Source: Zoogloeaceae bacterium
Lineage (GTDB): Bacteria > Pseudomonadota > Gammaproteobacteria > Burkholderiales > Rhodocyclaceae
Direction of reading: 5' to 3'
NCBI GenBank assembly: GCA_024235635.1
Contig: JACKMA010000002.1
Location: 1,054,001-1,118,000 of the forward strand
DNA: 64,000 nucleotides
Each line of letters begins with the position of its first letter. Positions within the stretch are counted from its first letter, which is position 1. The translations under genes were made by a program, and so were the position numbers. Below, in pieces: positions 42,666-53,229 of the stretch. Under the pieces are notes generated by a model. It worked only from the letters and a program-made list of their open reading frames with translations. It was not told where the DNA came from and made no database searches.

Positions 42666-44279
42666 TCAGCCGCGCGCCCGGCCCGCCGGCTCTGCGACAT
42701 AGCGCCGTACCTGCGGCGGCATATCCGCAATATGGAAGGCGAGGCGCTGCTGGCGCAGTTCGGCATCGGCCGCGCTGAATCTGGCCAGTCCGCGCTGGTG
42801 CTCGATCCAGTTCTCGTCGAGGTAGTACTCGATGTAGCGCCCCGGCATCGAGGTATCCCGGAACAGTCCCCAGGACAGGGCACCGAGGCGCAATCGGGCC
42901 TTGCGCGTGCGCTGCATGACGTGGCTGAACTCCGCGGCGCGTGCCGGATCGATCAGGTATTCGACGGTCACCATGACCGGCCCCTCGCCCGGGCGAATGT
43001 CGATCACAACGTCCGGGATCACCCGGGGCAGTTCGGCCGGCGAATGGTCGAGATCGTCCCCGCTGCCGACACTGATGCGACGGGTCAACAGCAGTCCGAG
43101 CAGCCCCAGCAGCGCTGCCGCGACGATGCTGGTGGCCACCGAGCTGCGGCCGGCGACGTAGCCCCACAGCATGGCGCCACAGGCGCTGCCGCCCATCAGG
43201 GCCATCTGGTAGACCGACATGCCGCGTGCCCGCACCCAGTTCGGCAGCGCCAGTTGCGCAGCCAGCGTCAACGAATTGGCGGTGACGATCCAGGCCATGC
43301 CGGCCAGCGTCATGGCCGGGACCGCCAGCCACAGGTTCGGCGACAGCACCACCAGCACAGAAGCGGCCGCGTGCACGCAGATGCCCCAGCGCACCATCGC
43401 ATCGCGCTCGATCCGATGGCGTAGCCGCGGAATGTAGAGGGCCGCCGCCACCGCCCCGCAGCCCATCGCGGCCAGCAGTGTCGTGAAGGTGGCGGCGCCA
43501 CCGCCGACGATGCCCTTGGCGACCAGTGGCAGCAGCGCCGTCAGCGAGGCCGACTGCAGGAAGAACAGGAAGATCCGCAGCAGCACCGCGCGCATTGGTG
43601 GCGACTGCACCACATGCTGGAGGCCGACCCGCATCGCTGCCAGGAAGCGCTCCCCCGGCAGCGCCCGCACTTTCGGCTCGGAGCGCCAGCGCAGGATCAG
43701 GCCGAACGCGATCACCGCCAGCAGCGCGTTCAGGACAAACACGTAGGGGCTGCCGGCGCTGGCCAACAGGGCGCCGGCGACCACCGGGCCGATGACCCTC
43801 GAGACGTTCATCGCAATGCCATTCAGCGCCAGCGCCGCGTTCAGCTCATGACGCGGCACCACCTCCGGCACGATCGCCGCAAACACCGGCCAGCGCATCG
43901 CCATGCCGATGCCGTTGGCGAAGGTGAGCGCCAGCAGCAACATCGGCGTGAGGGCGTCGAGGAAGGCCAGTGCACTCAGGATCGCCGCCACCAGCGCGAC
44001 CCAGAGCTGGGTGGTGGCGAAATAGCGGCGGCGATCGACGATGTCCGCCAGGGCCCCGCTGGGCAGCCCGAGCACGAACACCGGCAGGGTCGAGGCGGCC
44101 TGCACCAGGGCCACCATCAGCGCGCTGTCGGTGAGCGAGGTCATCAGCCACGCGGAGGCCACGTCATTCATCCACATCGTTGCGTTGGCGGCCAACCAGG
44201 CCAGCCACAGCATGCGGAACACCGGGCCTTTCAGCGGTGCCAGCGCCGAAGCAGAGGCCGCTGGATCGGTGTCAGGCAA
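42666..44279 (-). CDS. MFS exporter with a C-terminal monooxygenase-like domain
   Basis: A 537-residue protein. Residues about 20-420 form twelve hydrophobic helices of the EntS/MFS_3 type (PVFVLGLPSGALADIVDRRR is the loop between helices 2 and 3). Residues about 440-530, with MVTVEYLIDPARAAEFSHVM and ALSWGLFRDTSMPGRYIEYYL, resemble the antibiotic-biosynthesis monooxygenase (ABM) fold. This fusion is known in a subgroup of MFS transporters. The start is a TTG at 44279 with AAGGAGGG seven bases upstream; no ATG fits. Substrate unknown. Confidence 0.88.
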   Translation of the reverse strand: MPDTDPAASASALAPLKGPVFRMLWLAWLAANATMWMNDVASAWLMTSLTDSALMVALVQAASTLPVFVLGLPSGALADIVDRRRYFATTQLWVALVAAILSALAFLDALTPMLLLALTFANGIGMAMRWPVFAAIVPEVVPRHELNAALALNGIAMNVSRVIGPVVAGALLASAGSPYVFVLNALLAVIAFGLILRWRSEPKVRALPGERFLAAMRVGLQHVVQSPPMRAVLLRIFLFFLQSASLTALLPLVAKGIVGGGAATFTTLLAAMGCGAVAAALYIPRLRHRIERDAMVRWGICVHAAASVLVVLSPNLWLAVPAMTLAGMAWIVTANSLTLAAQLALPNWVRARGMSVYQMALMGGSACGAMLWGYVAGRSSVATSIVAAALLGLLGLLLTRRISVGSGDDLDHSPAELPRVIPDVVIDIRPGEGPVMVTVEYLIDPARAAEFSHVMQRTRKARLRLGALSWGLFRDTSMPGRYIEYYLDENWIEHQRGLARFSAADAELRQQRLAFHIADMPPQVRRYVAEPAGRARG

Positions 44280-44336
44280 GGGCTTTCCCTCCTTTATGTG
44301 ATCGGCCTGTAGAGCGAGGCAGGGTCAGGTCTAGCT

Positions 44337-45161
44337 TCATAGCAACCCCTTGCCCAGCTCGGCCGGACTCCCCCGCCGCCGCCCCAGTGCCCGCGACAGC
44401 GCCGCCGGACTGCGGTAGCCGGCAGCGCGGGCGGCGCGCTTGAGGCCCTCGCCGCGGCCGATGCTGCGCTCGGCGATCGCCAGGCGCAGGCCGGCGAGGT
44501 AGCTGCCGGGGGTCTGGCCCATTTCGTCGCGGAAGCGCTGGGCGAAGGCGGTGCGAGACATGCCGGCGCGATCGGCCAGCGACTCGAGCGACCACGTCGA
44601 CGCCGGCTGCTCGTGGATTGCCACCACGGCGCGGGCGATGCGCTCGTCGGCCAGTGCCCGCAGGATGCCGGCGGCGCTGCCGGGGCGGGCGATGAGGTGG
44701 CGCAGCACCGTGATCAGCAGGATCTCGCCGGCACGCGCCAGCAATGCCTGGCGGCCACAGCGGGGCTCGGCCAGTTCGCCGCGTATCAACGCCAGCAGAT
44801 GGACAAGATCGGCGCCGGCCCCTTCCAGCCCGGCCACCACCGGCATGGCGAAGGCCTGGACCAGCACGTCGCCGGCGGGCCCGTCGAAGGCGATCTCGGC
44901 GCTCATCAGCGATGCGGTGCCACGGGCATCGTCCAGCCGGTGATCGACGTCGTTACGCAACACGACGACCGACGGGGCGGCCAGCGTGCAAGCGGCCAGG
45001 CGGTGGTCGAAGCGCATGGCGCCCGAGACCAGCAGGTGGATCACCAATCCGCTGCCATCACCCATGCCCGCCTGCACCCGTTCGTCAGGGTCTCCGGCGC
45101 AGCGCAGCGTGAGCCGTGGCATGAGGCCGGAGATCAGGGCACTGAGTCGGTCGATCGGCAT
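44337..45161 (-). CDS. AraC-family regulator with cupin sensor domain
   Basis: A 274-residue regulator. The N-terminal cupin_6-type domain (about 1-170, with LVIHLLVSGAMRFDHRLA) probably senses a small molecule. The C-terminal AraC double helix-turn-helix has WSLESLADRAGMSRTAFAQRF and the second helix set ending AAGYRSPAALSRALGRRRG. It is divergent from a peroxiredoxin-like gene across an AT-rich 95-base region holding an inverted repeat, so it probably controls that gene and itself. An upstream in-frame ATG at 45194 would lie inside the promoter region. Confidence 0.85.
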   Translation of the reverse strand: MPIDRLSALISGLMPRLTLRCAGDPDERVQAGMGDGSGLVIHLLVSGAMRFDHRLAACTLAAPSVVVLRNDVDHRLDDARGTASLMSAEIAFDGPAGDVLVQAFAMPVVAGLEGAGADLVHLLALIRGELAEPRCGRQALLARAGEILLITVLRHLIARPGSAAGILRALADERIARAVVAIHEQPASTWSLESLADRAGMSRTAFAQRFRDEMGQTPGSYLAGLRLAIAERSIGRGEGLKRAARAAGYRSPAALSRALGRRRGSPAELGKGLL

Positions 45162-45166
45162 CGTCT

Positions 45167-45212
45167 TGTACGATCTGCAAACGAAAACGAACATAAAGAT
45201 ATCCTTCGTACA
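45167..45212. promoter_or_regulatory. Inverted repeat in the AraC/peroxiredoxin divergent promoter
   Basis: TGTACGA (45167-45173) and TCGTACA (45206-45212), perfect seven-base arms, 32 bases apart in an AT-rich spacer. Located between the two divergent start codons (45161 and 45257), it fits a regulator-binding pair for the AraC protein. Confidence 0.45.
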
Positions 45213-45256
45213 GGAAAATGCAAGGCACTCACCAACGACCGCCCATGGAGACAACC

Positions 45257-45793
45257 ATGTTGATGCCCCGCCAGCCAGTCCCTGCCCTCGATCTGCCTAC
45301 CCTCACCGGACAACGCTTCGTGCTGGCTGACGAGCAGCCGACGCTGATGACGATGCTGGTCTTCTATCGCGGCCTGCACTGCCCGATCTGCGCCAAGTAC
45401 CTGCTCGAACTGGAGCGCCTGCTACCGGAGTTCGAGCAGCGTGGCGTCGGCGCCATCGCGATTTCCAGCGACGGCTCGGAACGCGCGGCGGCGATGGCCG
45501 ACAAGATCAAGGCCGCTCAGCTGCGCTTCGCCTACGGGCTGCCGCTGTCGGTCGCGCGCGAGTGGGGGCTCTACATCTCGACCAGCCGCGGCAAGACCTC
45601 GATCGGTATCGACGAGCCCGAGCGCTTCTCGGAGCCGGGGCTGTTCCTGGTGCGGCCGGACGGCAGCCTGTATTACGGGGCGGTGCAGACGATGCCGTTC
45701 GCGCGACCCAATTTCGCCGAGTTGATCGGCGCCCTCGATTTCGTCGTCAAGTCGGACTACCCGGCGCGCGGTGAATACGACGGCCCGCTGTGA
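45257..45793 (+). CDS. Peroxiredoxin-like (AhpC/TSA-type) protein
   Basis: A 178-residue thioredoxin-fold protein. The redox motif LHCPICAKYL (near residue 40) has two cysteines in a CPxC arrangement rather than the single peroxidatic cysteine of typical AhpC, as in the AhpC-like-1 group. SVAREWGLYIS and GLFLVRPDGSLYY follow. It probably reduces peroxides or a thiol substrate. The ATG at 45257 has GGAGA five bases upstream; ATG 45245 is possible. Divergent from the AraC regulator, which I infer is its activator. Confidence 0.85.
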   Translation: MLMPRQPVPALDLPTLTGQRFVLADEQPTLMTMLVFYRGLHCPICAKYLLELERLLPEFEQRGVGAIAISSDGSERAAAMADKIKAAQLRFAYGLPLSVAREWGLYISTSRGKTSIGIDEPERFSEPGLFLVRPDGSLYYGAVQTMPFARPNFAELIGALDFVVKSDYPARGEYDGPL

Positions 45794-45929
45794 GCGCGGC
45801 GCGACGCGGCCACCGGGAGCGGGGCCGCGCGTCGCCGCGGGGTACCGTGCCAGGCACGATCCCGGGCCCGGCGAATGCCAGCCGGCTTGCGTTACAATGC
45901 GGTCCCCCCAAAGCCGTGCGGAGCCGACC

Positions 45930-47003
45930 ATGAGCGTCGCCCAGACCGACAACCTGAACGTCGGCACCTTCGACGATATGCCCTCGCCCGAGGACATCAA
46001 GGCGCTGGTGCCCCTGACCCCGATCGCCACCGAGACCGTCCAGCAGGGACGCCGCGCGCTGCAGCGCATCCTCGATCGTGACGACAATCGGCTGTTCGTC
46101 GTGGTCGGGCCATGCTCGATCCACGATCCGGTCGCCGGCCTCGACTATGCACGACGGCTGAAGGCGCTCGCGGACGAGGTCGCCGACACGATGTTGCTGG
46201 TGATGCGGGTCTATTTCGAGAAGCCACGCACCGCCACCGGCTGGAAGGGCTACATCAACGACCCCTACATGGACGACTCCTTCCGCATCGACGAAGGCAT
46301 GCAGAAGGCTCGCCAGTTCCTGCTCGACGTCTGCGAGGTCGGCCTGCCGACCGCGACCGAGGCTCTCGATCCGATCGCGCCACAGTACTACGGTGATCTG
46401 ATCTCATGGACCGCGATCGGCGCGCGCACCTCCGAATCGCAGACCCATCGCGAGATGGCCTCGGGCCTGTCGACCCCGGTGGGCTTCAAGAATGCCACCG
46501 ACGGCGACCTCGACGTCGCGATCAACGCGATCATCTCGGCCTCCAATCGCCACAGCTTCCTCGGCATCAACAGCCTCGGCAAGTCGGCGATCGTGCGCAC
46601 CAACGGCAACCGCTACGGCCACATCGTGCTGCGCGGCGGCGGTGGCCGCCCGAACTATGACACGGTGTCGATCTCGCTCGCCGAGCAGGCCCTGGCCAAG
46701 GCCAAGCTGCCGCAGAACGTCGTGGTCGATTGCAGCCACGCCAATTCGTGGAAGAAGCCGGAGTTCCAGCCGCTGGTGATGAAGGACGTCTGCCACCAGA
46801 TCCGCGAAGGCAACCGTTCGGTGGTCGGCATGATGATCGAGAGCAACATCGAGGCCGGCAATCAACCGATCCCGAAAGACCTGTCGCAGTTGAAGTACGG
46901 TTGCTCGGTGACCGACGCCTGCGTCGGCTGGGACACCACCGCGGAGATGATCACCAACGCCCACAAGGTGTTGCGCGAAGGCCTGCCGCAGCGGAGCGCC
47001 TAG
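45930..47003 (+). CDS. aroG: 3-deoxy-7-phosphoheptulonate synthase (DAHP synthase, type I)
   Basis: First enzyme of the shikimate pathway, joining phosphoenolpyruvate and erythrose-4-phosphate; 357 residues, normal for AroFGH. Diagnostic segments are VVGPCSIHDP, YFEKPRTATGWKGYINDP, LPTATEALDP, GARTSESQTHREMASGL and VDCSHANSWKKP. Which aromatic acid inhibits it cannot be read safely, so the aroG symbol stands for the family. The start is fixed by GGAG seven bases upstream. SerB follows in the same direction after 129 bases. Confidence 0.95.
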   Translation: MSVAQTDNLNVGTFDDMPSPEDIKALVPLTPIATETVQQGRRALQRILDRDDNRLFVVVGPCSIHDPVAGLDYARRLKALADEVADTMLLVMRVYFEKPRTATGWKGYINDPYMDDSFRIDEGMQKARQFLLDVCEVGLPTATEALDPIAPQYYGDLISWTAIGARTSESQTHREMASGLSTPVGFKNATDGDLDVAINAIISASNRHSFLGINSLGKSAIVRTNGNRYGHIVLRGGGGRPNYDTVSISLAEQALAKAKLPQNVVVDCSHANSWKKPEFQPLVMKDVCHQIREGNRSVVGMMIESNIEAGNQPIPKDLSQLKYGCSVTDACVGWDTTAEMITNAHKVLREGLPQRSA

Positions 47004-47132
47004 TGGTCCGCCACGCAAGTGCCGCACGAGCGCGCGGCTCGCGCCTCGTGGCGACGTCGTTCATCCGCACGACAGGTCCCGCCGTCACCGTGGTTCGCGC
47101 CTTGCCACGAGATCCGAAGCATCACTTCCGCC

Positions 47133-47996
47133 ATGTCCGTTGATTCACAAACCAGACCGGCAGCGATGCATCTGGTCGTCCAGGGAGACGACATCCCGAC
47201 CCGCGCCCTGAAGGAACTGGCCGGCATGACCTCGGCCGCCGGCATCCAGCGAATCAGCGGCAGCGCCTTCCGCCTGCTCAGCGCCAGCGATTGCGACGAC
47301 GTGGCCGACTACTGCGCCGAACGCGAACTCGACTTCGCCTGGGTGCCGGAGAGCCGGCGCCTGCGCGATTTCGGGCTGTTCGTCACCGACATGGACTCGA
47401 CGCTGATCGACATCGAGTGCATCGACGAACTGGCCGACCTCTACGGCGTCGGCCGCCAGGTCGCCGACATCACCGAGGCCGCGATGCGCGGCGAACTGGA
47501 ATTCGCCGAGAGTCTGAGCCGCCGGGTGGCCCTGCTCGCCGGCCTCGACGAGGGCGCCCTGCAGCGGGTCCAGGAAGAGCGCCTTCGGCTCAACCCCGGT
47601 GCCGAGACCCTGATGCGTGGCCTGCGCCAGGCCGGCATCCGAACGGTGCTGGTGTCCGGCGGCTTCACTTTCTTTACCGACCACCTGCGGCGCGCGCTTG
47701 GCTTCGACCACGCCTTCGCCAACCGGCTCGAGATCGTCGATGGCAAGCTCACCGGCCGCCTGCTCGGTGACATCGTCGACGCCGCCGCCAAGCGCCAGGC
47801 ACTGATCCGCGTTCGCGACGAGATCGGCCTGCTGACGACTCAGACCATCGCCGTCGGCGACGGCGCCAACGACCTGCTGATGCTCGAGGAAGCCGCCCTC
47901 GGCATCGCCTACCACGCCAAGCCGCTGGTGCGCGCCCGCACCCGCTTCGCGATCAGCCACGTCGGTCTGGACGGCATCCTGCACTTGTTCAACTGA
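47133..47996 (+). CDS. serB: Phosphoserine phosphatase
   Basis: Last enzyme of serine synthesis, a HAD-superfamily phosphatase of 287 residues. The ACT-like N-terminal part (about 1-85) precedes the catalytic motif DMDSTLIDIECIDELA (nucleophilic Asp near residue 90), VLVSGGFTFFT (motif II), and VGDGANDLLML (motif III). The ATG at 47133 is chosen; ATG 47166 (MHLVVQGDD) is also possible as neither has a strong ribosome site. Confidence 0.95.
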   Translation: MSVDSQTRPAAMHLVVQGDDIPTRALKELAGMTSAAGIQRISGSAFRLLSASDCDDVADYCAERELDFAWVPESRRLRDFGLFVTDMDSTLIDIECIDELADLYGVGRQVADITEAAMRGELEFAESLSRRVALLAGLDEGALQRVQEERLRLNPGAETLMRGLRQAGIRTVLVSGGFTFFTDHLRRALGFDHAFANRLEIVDGKLTGRLLGDIVDAAAKRQALIRVRDEIGLLTTQTIAVGDGANDLLMLEEAALGIAYHAKPLVRARTRFAISHVGLDGILHLFN

Positions 47997-48071
47997 GCGT
48001 TTCGACGCTGCGGCGCGACCGTTCGGGCGTGCGGCTGCCGACGCTGCCGCACGTTCGAGCACGCCGTCTCG

Positions 48072-48350
48072 TCAGTCGCGTTCGCGCGGAATCTGGACGA
48101 AGACCTCGCCGGGCTTGGTCAGGCCCAGTTCGAAGCGGGCGCGCTCCTCGATCGCCTCGAAGCCGGTCTTGAGATCCCGTACCTCGGCCTCCATCGCGGC
48201 ATTGCGCTGCTCCAGGCTCTGGTTGAGTTCGCGCTGATCCTGGAGCTGGCGGTCGACCTCCCAGACCCGCAGCCAGCCGCCCTTGCCGAACCAGAGCGGG
48301 TATTGCAGCAGCACCAGCAGGGCGGCGAGGATGATCGTGGGCCAACGCAT
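48072..48350 (-). CDS. ftsB: Cell-division protein FtsB
   Basis: A 92-residue bitopic membrane protein. One transmembrane helix near the N-terminus (MRWPTIILAALLVLLQYPLW) is followed by a periplasmic coiled coil (QLQDQRELNQSLEQRNAAME, leucine/glutamine heptads) and the conserved EERARFELGLTKPGEVFV end. It bridges FtsL and FtsQ in the divisome. It follows eno, the usual partner, but a strong intrinsic terminator lies between them. Confidence 0.93.
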   Translation of the reverse strand: MRWPTIILAALLVLLQYPLWFGKGGWLRVWEVDRQLQDQRELNQSLEQRNAAMEAEVRDLKTGFEAIEERARFELGLTKPGEVFVQIPRERD

Positions 48351-48369
48351 AGCAAGAGGATTCGACGGG

Positions 48370-48402
48370 AAAAAAGGGGCCGGTCCTTGCGGTCCCGGCC
48401 CC
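48370..48402 (-). terminator. Intrinsic terminator between eno and ftsB
   Basis: On the minus strand an eight-base stem, GGGGCCGG (48402-48395) with CCGGCCCC (48383-48376), is followed by six T (48375-48370). It lies 20 bases before the ftsB ATG and 42 bases after the eno stop, so it may end the pyrG-kdsA-eno transcript or attenuate ftsB. Confidence 0.85.
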
Positions 48403-48443
48403 ATTCTAGCCACTCAGCGCAGGCTGCATGGCCGATTCATCGC

Positions 48444-49733
48444 TCAGCGGTTGCGCAAATTGTAAAAGGCCGAAAGACCGGGGTAGGTGGCGACGTCACC
48501 GAGGTCTTCCTCGATGCGCAGCAGCTGGTTGTACTTGGCGATGCGGTCGGAGCGGGACAGCGAGCCGGTCTTGATCTGCATTGCGTTGAGGCCCACCGCG
48601 ATGTCGGCAATGGTCGAATCCTCGGTTTCGCCGGAGCGGTGCGAGATGACGGCGGTATAGCCGGCACGCTTGGCCATCTCGACCGCGGCGAAGGTCTCGG
48701 ACAGCGTGCCGATCTGGTTGATCTTGATCAGGATCGAGTTGGCGATGCCCTGCTCGATGCCCTGCGACAGGATCTTCGTGTTGGTGACGAAGAGGTCGTC
48801 ACCAACCAGTTGCAGCCGGTTGCCGAGAACGTTGGTCAGGTGCTTCCAGCCGGCCCAGTCGTCCTCGGCCATGCCGTCCTCGATCGAGACGATCGGGAAC
48901 TTGTCGGCGAGGGTGGCGAGGTAGTCGGCGAAGCCCTCGGAACTCAGCGTCAGGCCCTCGCCCTTCAGCACGTAACTGCCTTCCTTGTAGAACTCGCTGG
49001 CGGCACAATCCAGTGCCAGCAGCACGTCGGTGCCCGGCTCGTAGCCGGCGTTGGAGATCGCCTCCTGGATCAGGTTGAGCGCTTCCTCGGTGCCGCTGAC
49101 ATTCGGCGCGAAGCCGCCCTCGTCGCCGACCGTGGTCGGGTAGCCCCTGCCATCGACCAGCTTCTTAAGATGATGGAAGACCTCGGTACCGCAGCGCAGC
49201 GCTTCGCGGAAGCTGGTCTGCGACACCGGCATGATCATGCATTCCTGGATGTCGAGACTGTTGTTGGCGTGCTCGCCGCCATTGATGACGTTCATCATCG
49301 GCACCGGCATCGACACCGCGCCCATGCCGCCGAAATAGCGATAGAGCGGCAGGCCGGCCTCCTCGGCGGCGGCCTTGGCCACCGCCATCGACACCGCCAG
49401 CATCGCGTTGGCGCCGAGGCGCGACTTGTTCTCGGTGCCGTCGAGCTCGATCAGCGTGCGATCGAGAAAGGCCTGTTCCTCGGCGTCGAGTCCCACCAGC
49501 GCCTCGGAGACCTCGGTGTTCACGTGCTCGACCGCCCTCTGCACGCCCTTGCCGAGGTAGCGGCCGGCGTCGCCGTCGCGCAGTTCGATGGCCTCGCGCG
49601 AACCGGTCGACGCACCCGACGGCACCGCGGCCCGGCCCATCACGCCCGATTCGAGCAGGACGTCGGCCTCGACCGTCGGATTGCCGCGCGAATCGAGAAT
49701 CTCGCGGGCGATGACATCGATGATTGCACTCAT
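48444..49733 (-). CDS. eno: Enolase
   Basis: Glycolytic enzyme that interconverts 2-phosphoglycerate and phosphoenolpyruvate; 429 residues. Conserved segments include REILDSRGNPTVEADV at the start, PSGASTGSREA, GGEHANN, GDEGGFAPN, SIEDGMAEDDWAGW and the late AVISHRSGETED signature with the metal and catalytic residues. It lies 52 bases after kdsA in the pyrG-kdsA-eno cluster. Confidence 0.98.
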   Translation of the reverse strand: MSAIIDVIAREILDSRGNPTVEADVLLESGVMGRAAVPSGASTGSREAIELRDGDAGRYLGKGVQRAVEHVNTEVSEALVGLDAEEQAFLDRTLIELDGTENKSRLGANAMLAVSMAVAKAAAEEAGLPLYRYFGGMGAVSMPVPMMNVINGGEHANNSLDIQECMIMPVSQTSFREALRCGTEVFHHLKKLVDGRGYPTTVGDEGGFAPNVSGTEEALNLIQEAISNAGYEPGTDVLLALDCAASEFYKEGSYVLKGEGLTLSSEGFADYLATLADKFPIVSIEDGMAEDDWAGWKHLTNVLGNRLQLVGDDLFVTNTKILSQGIEQGIANSILIKINQIGTLSETFAAVEMAKRAGYTAVISHRSGETEDSTIADIAVGLNAMQIKTGSLSRSDRIAKYNQLLRIEEDLGDVATYPGLSAFYNLRNR

Positions 49734-49785
49734 GGATTTTCCTCTGACTGAATGACTGAATTCCGTGGCCCGACGCTTCTGCTTC

Positions 49786-50619
49786 TTATAGGTCGAGCAT
49801 GCTGGCCTGCTTGACCACACGGTCGAGGCCAACGAGTTGTTCGAGCAATGCCTTCATCTTCGGCAGCGGCCAGGCATTGGGGCCGTCGGACAGGGCCTGG
49901 GCCGGATCCGGGTGGGTCTCCATGAACAGGCCCGCAACGCCGGCGGCGACCGCGGCGCGCGCCAACAGCGGCACGAACTCGCGCTGCCCGCCGGAGGCGG
50001 TGCCCTGCCCACCCGGCAGTTGCACCGAATGGGTGGCGTCGAACACCACCGGGCAGCCGGTCTCGCGCATGATCGCCAGCGAACGCATGTCCGATACCAG
50101 GTTGTTGTAGCCGAAGGAGGCGCCGCGCTCGCACACCATGATGTTGTCGGCGCCGCCATTGGCCTCGCGCGCCTTGTTCACGACGTTCTTCATGTCGGCC
50201 GGCGCCAGGAACTGGCCCTTCTTGATGTTCACCGGCTTGCCGGAGGCCGCGACGGCATGGATGAAATCGGTCTGGCGGCACAGGAAAGCCGGGGTCTGCA
50301 GCACGTCGACGGCGGCAGCCACCTCGGGCACCTCGTCCTCGGTGTGGACATCGGTCAAGATCGGCACGCCGATCTGCGCACGCACCGCTTCGAGCATCCT
50401 GAGGCCGGCGCCCATGCCATGGCCGCGGAAGCTCTTGCCCGAACTGCGGTTGGCCTTGTCGTACGACGCCTTGAAGATGTAGGGCACGCCGAGCCCGGCG
50501 CAGATCTCCTTCATCTGCCCGGCCACGTCCACGCACAGGGCTTCGGACTCGGCCACGCACGGACCAGCGATCAGGAATACCGGCTTGTCGAGGCCGACCT
50601 CGAAATTGCAGAGCTTCAT
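49786..50619 (-). CDS. kdsA: 3-deoxy-8-phosphooctulonate synthase (KDO-8-P synthase)
   Basis: Lipopolysaccharide-core enzyme of 277 residues that joins phosphoenolpyruvate with arabinose-5-phosphate. It has LIAGPCVAES, FKASYDKANRSS, PILTDVHTEDE, NIKKGQFLAP, ERGASFGYNNLVSDM, VFDATHSVQLPGG and METHPDPAQALSDGPN. The cysteine in AGPC does not by itself decide the metal class. The start is fixed by GAGGTGA upstream; it begins nine bases after pyrG. Confidence 0.97.
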   Translation of the reverse strand: MKLCNFEVGLDKPVFLIAGPCVAESEALCVDVAGQMKEICAGLGVPYIFKASYDKANRSSGKSFRGHGMGAGLRMLEAVRAQIGVPILTDVHTEDEVPEVAAAVDVLQTPAFLCRQTDFIHAVAASGKPVNIKKGQFLAPADMKNVVNKAREANGGADNIMVCERGASFGYNNLVSDMRSLAIMRETGCPVVFDATHSVQLPGGQGTASGGQREFVPLLARAAVAAGVAGLFMETHPDPAQALSDGPNAWPLPKMKALLEQLVGLDRVVKQASMLDL

Positions 50620-50628
50620 GGTGTCACC

Positions 50629-52272
<1,644 letters not shown>

Positions 52273-52343
52273 GGAATGGCGACTGCGGGAAAGCGCGATG
52301 ATAACCGAAACGGCGAGCGCACCGAAAGGCGCGACCGGCGGCC

Positions 52344-53210
52344 TCAGGGACGACCCGGAATGGGGTCTGTGGACCGCTTCCGGGCATCGCCAGCGGCCGC
52401 GAGAAAGGCCGCCAGCGCATCGCGATAGACTGCCGCGCTGACCAGGAAACCGTCGTTGTGGCCGCCCCGGATCTCGAGCAGGCGCTTGGGATCGGCGGCG
52501 GCCTCAAACAGCGCCCGGCCGTGGTGAAAAGGCACGATCTCGTCGTCCCGGCTGTGGACCACCAGCAGCGGTGCGCGAATCTCCGGCATCCGGGCCAGCG
52601 TGTCGTAGCGGTGGCGCAGCAGCAGGTCCACCGGCAGCCACGGATAGTGCTCGGCGCCGAGCGACGCCGCGCTGGTGAATGCCGACTCCAGAATCACTGC
52701 CCGTGGCTGCTCGCGGGCCGCGAGCCAGGCCGCCACCGCCGCGCCGAGCGAGCGTCCGAAAATGATAATGTCGTCGCCGGCGATGTGCCGCAGCTCGCGC
52801 AGATGACGCCATGCGGCGCGGACATCGCGGTAGGTGCCTGCTTCGTCCGGCTTCCCTTCGCTCTCACCGTAGCCGCGGTAGTCGAAGATCAACACCGACA
52901 GCCCGAGCCGATGGAACAGCGCGATCGATTCCAGCCGGTGCGAGATGTTGCCGGCATTGCCATGGCAGAACAGCACCACCGGCGCCGATCCGGGCGCGGG
53001 CACGAACCAGCCCTGCAGCCGCACGCCATCCTCGGTATCGATCGGCACCGTTTCGAACGCCAGGCCGATGTCGGCGGGCGTTGCCTCGATCTCGCGCACC
53101 GGGAAATACAGCAGGCGGGCCTGGTTGGCGTACACCCAGGCGGCCAGCAGACCGTATAGACCGGCCGCCAGCGCCAGCCCGACCACGACCGTGCCAGCCA
53201 TCCGCTTCAC
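52344..53210 (-). CDS. Membrane-anchored alpha/beta hydrolase (BEM46/ABHD-like)
   Basis: A 288-residue protein. One N-terminal hydrophobic helix (VVVGLALAAGLYGLLAAWVY) probably anchors it. The hydrolase domain has FCHGNAGN (oxyanion loop), FGRSLGAAVA (nucleophile Ser), HSRDDEIVPF (acid) and GGHNDG (His), so the triad is complete. Substrate unknown. The start is a GTG at 53210; ATG 53201 is possible. It follows the isochorismatase-type gene by 19 bases on the same strand. Confidence 0.85.
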   Translation of the reverse strand: MKRMAGTVVVGLALAAGLYGLLAAWVYANQARLLYFPVREIEATPADIGLAFETVPIDTEDGVRLQGWFVPAPGSAPVVLFCHGNAGNISHRLESIALFHRLGLSVLIFDYRGYGESEGKPDEAGTYRDVRAAWRHLRELRHIAGDDIIIFGRSLGAAVAAWLAAREQPRAVILESAFTSAASLGAEHYPWLPVDLLLRHRYDTLARMPEIRAPLLVVHSRDDEIVPFHHGRALFEAAADPKRLLEIRGGHNDGFLVSAAVYRDALAAFLAAAGDARKRSTDPIPGRP

Positions 53211-53229
53211 CGCCGCTGCCGGCTACCGC

